From NCBI RefSeq assembly GCF_020740795.1, contig NC_067312.1, forward strand, positions 53,277,905 through 53,341,904: a DNA stretch of 64,000 bases, read 5' to 3'. Positions within the stretch are counted from its first letter, which is position 1; every line of letters begins with the position of its first letter. Source of the DNA: Apus apus (Eukaryota > Chordata > Aves > Apodiformes > Apodidae). Position numbers and translations under genes: made by a program. Shown one piece after another: positions 59,500 through 64,000 of this stretch. A model generated the notes under the pieces. That model was not told the DNA's origin. It searched no databases and saw nothing but the letters and a program-made list of their open reading frames with translations.

Positions 59500-61895
59500 T
59501 AAGATAACACATCTCAAGGAAGCACATCTACTGCCTCAAGAAAAAAGATCACTTTGACAGTGATTACGTAGATTCCTCTGCCACTGACCAGGAGGTAGCC
59601 ATCTGCACCAGAAAAACGGCTGCAAGATCCAAAGAGGGAAGTATGTCAAACATTCAGTTATTTCTCTACGAAAAATTGCTTCTTATATATGGAGTTGAGC
59701 TTATTCTTAAGGTGTAAATAAAGCAATATGAGCCTAGTGCAAATGTAAATGCTAATTTACACAGAAGTTAGCAGCAAAACTTCTGCCTGTTTCTAAGTTT
59801 GTTTCTGTGGACAGACTTTGGAAGATGTGCCTCAGGTGTCAGCTAGAGGGGAAGAAATAAAGAGCAGGTTCACTGTGGTGAAATAATTACGTATGTTTAC
59901 TAATGTGCAAAATCAGCTCACAATCAGCTTCAGGAGATTGTTCCCATGACACAGCAGCAATTTTGGTATGCTTTGCTGCCATCCTGAGACTTGTTTATCA
60001 AGCAAATACATGGGAATCTTTTTGCTCCTTGGTACCAAGGATTATCTAGAAAAGATTGTGTCTGACAGAACACAAAGCAAAAGGTTAGGAAGATAAATTT
60101 CTGGGGGGAAAAAAGACACTTCAGTCTAGGAATATGGGAAATGTTCCAATTCTAGAAACCTAAGCATACAAATCTCTGTTTGGCACATGTTACCTTTAGA
60201 TATGAAAGCAAAAAAGGGAGGGAAAGTAAGATTTTAAAAATGTATTAAGTCTCAAGGCTTGTACACAGCCTCACCCATCCTTTTCCTTTGGCTTTGATGT
60301 CAACAGCAGAGCAAATACTCATGCAAGTGAACAGTAGCTCTTAACACTGATATTTCAGCAACCACACTAGGAATATTTTTCTTTACAAGAACATTAATCA
60401 ATACAGCCTACTTCTTAACTAGTTTCTGGGAGGTGATTTTTCTTAGCAAAGATTAGCCTTCATAATAATTTTTCAAACTTCTAGTGTGAAGAGATGAACA
60501 TATCACACCAGATTTGGTAATATGTACTCTCCTGCTGAGGCTCAGCACGTTTGAAGGGCTTGTACTCCATAAGATGCTTCATTATGGAATTAGGAATTAA
60601 ATGCTTATATTTCAGAACTTTGGCCTTCACATTACCCGCCTCCCTTTTTTTTTTTTTTTCTCCCCTAAACATGTATTTTTTCTTCAGTGTCAGCAGCTGG
60701 AAGAAACCTATATAATACATTTCTAATGTAGTGATGTTGAAATACTCACATCTTGCTACAGGAAATTATTGTCGTATACTAAGGGGAGTTTACCTTCAGT
60801 AGGGATACAGTGAAGATCAAGAACCTAAGGATTCTAGAATGAATGGCATCTGTAAATGCCATTAATCACAATTCAATTACCTGTCTTGCAAATTTCTTTC
60901 ACATATATGCCCATTTGTTGAATTTTAAAAGGCTGTATAATCCCAAAAAGTGTCCTTTGAACATCAAGCTCCTCATGTCTTTGGTCATTCAGCTTTGGAA
61001 CACTTCATTTTCCATGTCTTACTACAAAAAAAGAAGGAAGATTACTACACTGGTTGAGGCTAAATTAATGTCTACTATGAATTTATATATGTGTGTATAT
61101 ATATATATATTTCTATTCTAATTTTTTTGTAATATCACAATAGCAGTAAGCTACTTTTTACCCATGCCTGCCTCTTGCCTGGTCTATTTGGTGCACAGGT
61201 CTTTAAGGGAGACAATGGGACAGAACACTTATAAGCATGACACTCAAGTCTTTTAGTGGATTTACATAGGCTTAAGCTACTTGTGAAACTGCATTGAAGA
61301 GCTCTGTCATATTTCAGTCAATCAATTCTCATCCATCTAAGTCACCAACCTTTGCAGGAAAGTCCTCTTAACTGTTCAGCTGAGCAGTCATACTCCTGTC
61401 TCTTTCCTGTTAATGGGTGCTTGAACTCCTCCAAATGAAGAAGAAGTTGAATCTGTAATCGACCTTCACTGTCATGCAGGGTTTTTTAAAAATAAACAAA
61501 ACAAAACCAAAAAACCAAACAAAACAACAACAACAAAAAGAAAAGACAATTAAGAAATGCAACTTTACACCATTCACAATCACTAAATTTAACTGATACA
61601 CAAGACAGAAAAAGAACTTTTCCAACTTGTCCTATAGCAGCAGTAATGCAGAACTTTTGATGAAAGAGAAGGGCAAAAGGAGCCTCTTCATACAAGCATT
61701 CATATGTTCTCTCCTAGAATAATTTAATATTATTTTGGAATTATTTGGTTAAATATATTGCTTTACAAAGTTATAAAATCAGAAATGGAGAAACTGGAAT
61801 ATTTGACTTTCTGGAGAATGTTGAATTAGCTGTGAAAAAGTGTACTGCAAAGCTATATCTGAGCAGGAGAGACTTCCACCATGTTCAGCTTCCTT
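59500..61895. other. Stretch without a firm gene call
   Basis: Contains a T-run at about 60645-60660, a TA/TG microsatellite at 61085-61112 and an A-rich run near 61490-61540. One minus-strand frame (60481-60720) reads like protein in its second half but lacks a good acceptor. Nothing else is supported. Confidence 0.4.
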
Positions 61896-61901
61896 TTACA
61901 C

Positions 61902-62175
61902 CTGTAATCTCTCTTCCACACATGGAATCATCAAGAATGGATCCAAATTCAGCCTGAGCAGCCTCACAGGCACTTCCAACAACTTCTTTTGCAAATTCTC
62001 TGGATTCTGACAGATTGTGACATGAAAGCAGTAGTAAGCTTAAGGAATTGTGATACAAAAACTAACAGAACAAGCAGAAACTACTGGAGCTTTGTACCAG
62101 TAACAACCAATTACCTTTTCCAGCTGTCTGAGCTGGGAATCTTCAAGTTCCTCCAGAATGCATGTGTAACCTTTT
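61902..62175 (-). other. Two candidate exons of an unrecognised minus-strand gene
   Basis: Segment 62115-62175 lies between a CAG acceptor and GTAATT and encodes KGYTCILEELEDSQLRQLEK. Segment 61902-62006 lies between CTGTCAG and GTGTAA, 108 bases further on, and is open in two frames, one containing AKEVVGSACEAAQAEFGS. The phase-0 join uses the other frame, so the pairing is not certain. The protein-like composition suggests a genuine host gene; I do not recognise the family. Confidence 0.4.
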
Positions 62176-62199
62176 CTGATACGACAGTCCCAGGTCACA

Positions 62200-62590
62200 G
62201 ATTTGATGTCACATATTTTAAATATTAAGCAGTGCTGTTTACGAGGGTTGCCAGTCAATAAATGTGATTTATCAAGATAAAGCTACACTTTAAGAAGTAT
62301 GTACTTTTTAGAATAGGATGAAGAAGCTTGTGGGTTGAGACAAAGTTAGGGAGATGGTTTACCAGTTACCACCAAGGGCAAAACAGACTTGACACAGTGA
62401 AAATTTACTATTGCCAGTTAAAATAGATATGAGTGTTGAGAAACAAAGACAAAAAAATTAAAGCAACTCTCTACGCTTTCCACATGCTCAATTTCACTCC
62501 GTCATTCATAACTCCTCTACCTTCTTGCCTTCATGCCTTCGTTCTCAACTCCTCTACCTCCTTCCCCATGAATGTCACAGGAGGATGGGA
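62200..62590. other. Short stretch, nothing recognised
   Basis: AT-rich DNA with no supported feature between the candidate exons and the ERVL-type repeat. Confidence 0.4.
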
Positions 62591-62599
62591 AATGGAGGT

Positions 62600-62910
62600 T
62601 GTGATCAGTCTGTAACAGCTCCTCTCTGCCATTCCTTCCAGCTCATGCTTTCCCCCTTCTCCTGCATGAGGTCATTCCAGTGGGATACAGTTCTTCAAGA
62701 ACTGCTCCACTGTGGGTTCTTTCTGTGGGGTACAGTTCTTCAGGAACAGATGGCTCCAGTGCCAGATCCTCTCCACAGGCTGCAGTCCTTCAGATACACC
62801 TGCTCTGGTGGGGGCTCTCCCACCAGCTGCATCTTCCTTTTGGACACGTACCCCTGCTATAGTGCTGGGTCCTCCATTGGCTTCAGTGTGGATTTCTGCT
62901 CAACTGTAAG
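62600..62910. repeat. ERVL-associated short repeats
   Basis: Imperfect blocks of the form GGTACAGTTCTTCA-GGAACTG-CTCCA and CAGGCTGCAGTCCTTCAG recur. They resemble the internal short repeats found next to avian ERVL-type LTRs. Open frames here are by-products of the repeat. Confidence 0.5.
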
Positions 62911-62969
62911 TCTGTTAAAAATATTTCAAGATTTCAAGCAGGCTTTCCAATCCACTAGGCCACCACAAA

Positions 62970-63330
62970 AAATTGTAGATCTCATTGTATGGTGCTATGT
63001 TTTGGATTTGTGTTGAAAATGATGTTGATAGCATAGAGATGTTTTAGATATTGCTGAACAGTACTTGCATAATGTCAAGGACTTCTCTGTTTCTCATGCT
63101 GTTTCACCAGAGAGCAAGCTGGGAGCACATGAGAGGTTGGAAGAGCCAGGACAGTTGATCCCAGCTGACCTAAGGAATATCCCATACTATATAGCATCAC
63201 ACTCAGCAATAAAAGCTGGGAGAAAGAAGGGGGGGCAGGGCACTTGGAGTCCTGGTGTTTTTCTCTGCGAGTAACCAGCACATGTGATGAAGCCCTGCTT
63301 TCGTGTTCCTGGCTGAACATTTGCCTTCCA
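62970..63330 (+). repeat. ERVL-type LTR (decayed)
   Basis: The order of blocks follows common avian ERVL LTRs: TGCTATGTTTTGGATTT at about 62990, GTTGATAGCATAGAGATG, CAAGGACTTCTCTG, then TCCCATACTATATAGCATC and CAATAAAAGCTGGGAG (polyadenylation signal near 63209) with a G-run after it. The TGTCCTGG start is not preserved. Confidence 0.7.
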
Positions 63331-64000
63331 ATGGGAAGCAGTGAAAGAATGTGCATTTTGCTTTACTTGAATGCACAGCTTTTGCTTTCCCTCTTAAGCT
63401 GTCTTCATTTCAACCCATGAGTTTTCTCCCTTTTACCCTTTTGAGTCCCGCATCCTCCTCCAAGGGGACCAAGCGAGGGGCTGTGTGGCTCAGCTGCCTG
63501 CCTGGGCTAACCCACAAAGCTAGTTCAAGCACTTTTGCTGGATAACTTTGCATCAGCTAAAAGTAAAATCTTTTTTCTCTCTTCAAGCATGAAATTCATG
63601 ATTTTAGGTCTTCCAATTTTCTGACTACAGACCACTCACAGCCCAGTCCAAAGGAAACAGAATGATCCAAGAGAGATGTGGGCAAAGTCAGAGAGTTTTG
63701 ACTAAAAGTGTGAATAGCTGACTCAAATACGTTATATAAAACATAAGAAGAGCAGTAAAATCAAAGAAACACTGTTGACAGTTGTTATCAGCACATCAGG
63801 AAGAAAGTGGAAGAGTAAAGTTTTATTATTATTATTATTATTAATAATATTTTTTTAAAAAATTAAAATCTTAAGTTAAGATTTCTTAATATTTGAGAAA
63901 AGCTGTAAGGCTGGCTGTGGAGCTAGCTTTCTCTCACAGGGGAAAGAAGGGAATAGCTTGGGTCTCCTAAAGCAGGGTGAGGAGGATACAGCCTGATGCC
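63331..64000. other. Terminal stretch, nothing recognised
   Basis: A TTA trinucleotide microsatellite occupies about 63825-63845. No gene or mobile element is supported in the remainder. Confidence 0.5.

Overview
The window looks like bird nuclear DNA, probably a songbird, although the species cannot be read from the sequence. The evidence is CR1 LINE fragments, avian ERVL-type LTRs, alpha/beta- and gamma-type endogenous retroviruses (ERVs), and intron-containing genes. Most of the window is a repeat-rich, locally duplicated block. ERV-derived sequence, a minisatellite and CR1 take up most of the central 45 kb. Such a landscape is often seen on the W chromosome or in other low-recombination, multicopy regions, but that placement is inference only.

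The clearest gene is a FOXJ1-like forkhead transcription factor, present twice: 5.25-8.0 kb and 33.8-36.55 kb. The two copies appear almost base-identical from their promoters to their stop codons. Copy 1 is open across two coding exons (412 codons before the stop). Copy 2 has one extra C in a C-run of coding exon 1 (8 versus 7), which truncates the long reading frame after 66 codons. A downstream ATG in strong context could still give a forkhead protein. Each copy is followed by an AT-rich minisatellite of 3.0 or 3.6 kb. A near-identical block follows further downstream (11.2-15.66 kb and 43.44-47.88 kb) holding a 5'-truncated CR1, a gammaretroviral nucleocapsid/protease remnant and GC-rich unrecognised DNA. 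A 0.5-kb module at 32.4 kb recurs at 42.6 kb, 10,191 bases away, which suggests an ancestral tandem array later cut by deletions and insertions.

Other regions. 1-2.9 kb: no gene seen, one CR1 3' end. 3.46-5.15 kb: a phase-consistent set of candidate exons of an unrecognised gene, ending about 100 bases before FOXJ1 copy 1. 15.9-17.2 kb: a promoter with two X-box-like sites, CRE and TATA, followed by the first exons of a USP36/42/17-like deubiquitinase that breaks off at an ERV. 17.3-21.7 kb: a class II ERV with gag, pro and a pol frame in which RT is fused in frame to integrase by an internal deletion, then a gamma-type env tail. 22-29 kb: no gene recognised. 29-32.4 kb: a decayed gammaretroviral pol/env. 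40.6-41.9 kb: LTR and ERVL-type repeats. 48.7-57.36 kb: a full-length minus-strand gammaretroviral provirus with two 446-bp LTRs, a 4-bp target duplication and a long env frame. 57.4-64 kb: mostly unique DNA with a CR1 fragment, candidate minus-strand host exons and an ERVL-type LTR.

The FOXJ1-like and USP-like promoters both carry RFX-type X-box palindromes. In animals, FOXJ1 and RFX factors drive motile-cilium and sperm-flagellum programmes, so ciliated or testis expression is a reasonable but untested inference.
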